Assembly (NCBI GenBank): GCA_028748975.1
Contig: JAQTPI010000007.1
Coordinates: forward strand, 1-33,805
Source of the DNA: Patescibacteria group bacterium
Lineage (GTDB): Bacteria > Patescibacteriota > Patescibacteriia > UBA2196
Direction: 5' to 3'
DNA: 33,805 bases
Positions 33,026-33,805 of the stretch are shown here, one piece after another. The position numbers and the translations under genes were made by a program. Position 1 is the stretch's first letter. Every line of letters starts with the position of its first letter. The notes beneath the pieces are model-generated. The model made no database searches and had not been told where the DNA came from. It was given only the letters and a program-made list of their open reading frames with translations.

Positions 33026-33804
33026 GGTGTTATTTTTCCCGCTCCCAGCGGATTATAGCCATTTTGCACTTCCACGCCATCAAGATAAGTATCGCCGTCA
33101 GTATCGGGATTTAAAGGATTTGTTTCCCATTTTTTCACTTCATCATAATCCGATAGTCCGTCAAAATCGCTGTCCACCCGGTTGGGATTAGTGCCCAGCT
33201 CCGCCTCTTCCGCATCCGTCAATCCATCGCCATCAGAATCAGTTGTTAAATCTGCCGTCGTGGTTGGAATAATCTGCTCTTCAGCTGGCAAAACAACCTC
33301 CTCTGTTGGTGTTGTTGTCTCATTATTTTCCTGATTCAAATTCTGCAAATTATCATTCAAATTCTGCAAAGAATTTTCCAAACTGCTGTCGGCCGGCGTA
33401 GTTTCTTTGGCAAAATATTTCCCATACGCCCACCAGCCCAAAAGTCCGATGGCAACAATTGCCAAAATTATAATAAGCGCGGTCAAAGCTTTATTGCCGC
33501 CGCGGCCACCGCTGCCGGCACCGGCACCGGGCATGGTCGCCATTAAAGATGGTCCTCTTGGCGCACTTGGCGCTGTTTGAATTATTGGCGCGCTTGGCTC
33601 TCTCATACCAGGCATGGCTATGGGATTAACAGGATTACTTGGCCGCTCCACACGCCCGCTGCCCAATTTTTCCGTATCGCCAAAAATATCTTCCGGTTCT
33701 CCGACTTTTTTAAAGGGATAGGCCTTGCCAGCGTTTAAATCCGGCAAATTTGGCGCGCTTGGTGGCGGCGGAGTGCCGCTACCCAAAGAAATTTGGTCAA
33801 ACAT
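33022..33804 (-). CDS. Paralogous TSP3-repeat single-TM protein with Pro/Gly-rich N-terminus
   Basis: DSDGDGLTDAEEAELGTNPNRVDSDFDGLSDYDEVKKWETNPLNPDTDGDTYLDGVEVQNGYNPLG; start at window edge. Confidence 0.75.
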   Translation of the reverse strand: MFDQISLGSGTPPPPSAPNLPDLNAGKAYPFKKVGEPEDIFGDTEKLGSGRVERPSNPVNPIAMPGMREPSAPIIQTAPSAPRGPSLMATMPGAGAGSGGRGGNKALTALIIILAIVAIGLLGWWAYGKYFAKETTPADSSLENSLQNLNDNLQNLNQENNETTTPTEEVVLPAEEQIIPTTTADLTTDSDGDGLTDAEEAELGTNPNRVDSDFDGLSDYDEVKKWETNPLNPDTDGDTYLDGVEVQNGYNPLGAGKITP

Positions 33805-33805
33805 A

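Overview
This 33.8-kb window looks like a chromosomal segment of a reduced-genome bacterium of the Candidatus Patescibacteria/CPR type. That placement is inferred from gene content and repeat style, not from a search. UGA is used as a stop and an RF2 with the SPF motif is present, so the standard code applies. Recognisable genes: ECF sigma factor + DUF5667 protein, an ABC exporter, a CAP-domain protein, a HemN/HemW-like radical SAM protein, an HtrA/PDZ protein, QueH, VanZ-like, tRNA-Lys(TTT), DnaB, RecR, L21, DUF192, a MraY/WecA-like transferase, RuvX, RF2, CobO/BtuR, a class II (B12-dependent) ribonucleotide reductase, FtsZ, FtsA and two TSP3-repeat membrane proteins. The most unusual content: (1) hairpin-rich interspersed repeats whose stem tips look like interchangeable, covarying palindromic cassettes, one of which is translated as the RuvX C-terminus; (2) short heptamer/octamer-type dispersed repeats that sit in frame inside CobO and NrdJ and at several stop codons; (3) two perfect 38/40-bp palindromes far apart sharing the core TCACGATCGTGA but with unrelated self-complementary arms; (4) a set of standalone small orphan genes with consensus extended -10 promoters, strong Shine-Dalgarno sites and private terminators, unlike the mostly SD-less housekeeping genes; (5) an HtrA-like protein with all three catalytic residues replaced by glycine; (6) a back-to-back promoter with an overlapping -35 box and TGTCTACAC operator-like palindromes next to the sigma factor; (7) a 165-bp multi-branched structured element at 9837-10001. 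No CRISPR array, rRNA or transposase was seen.
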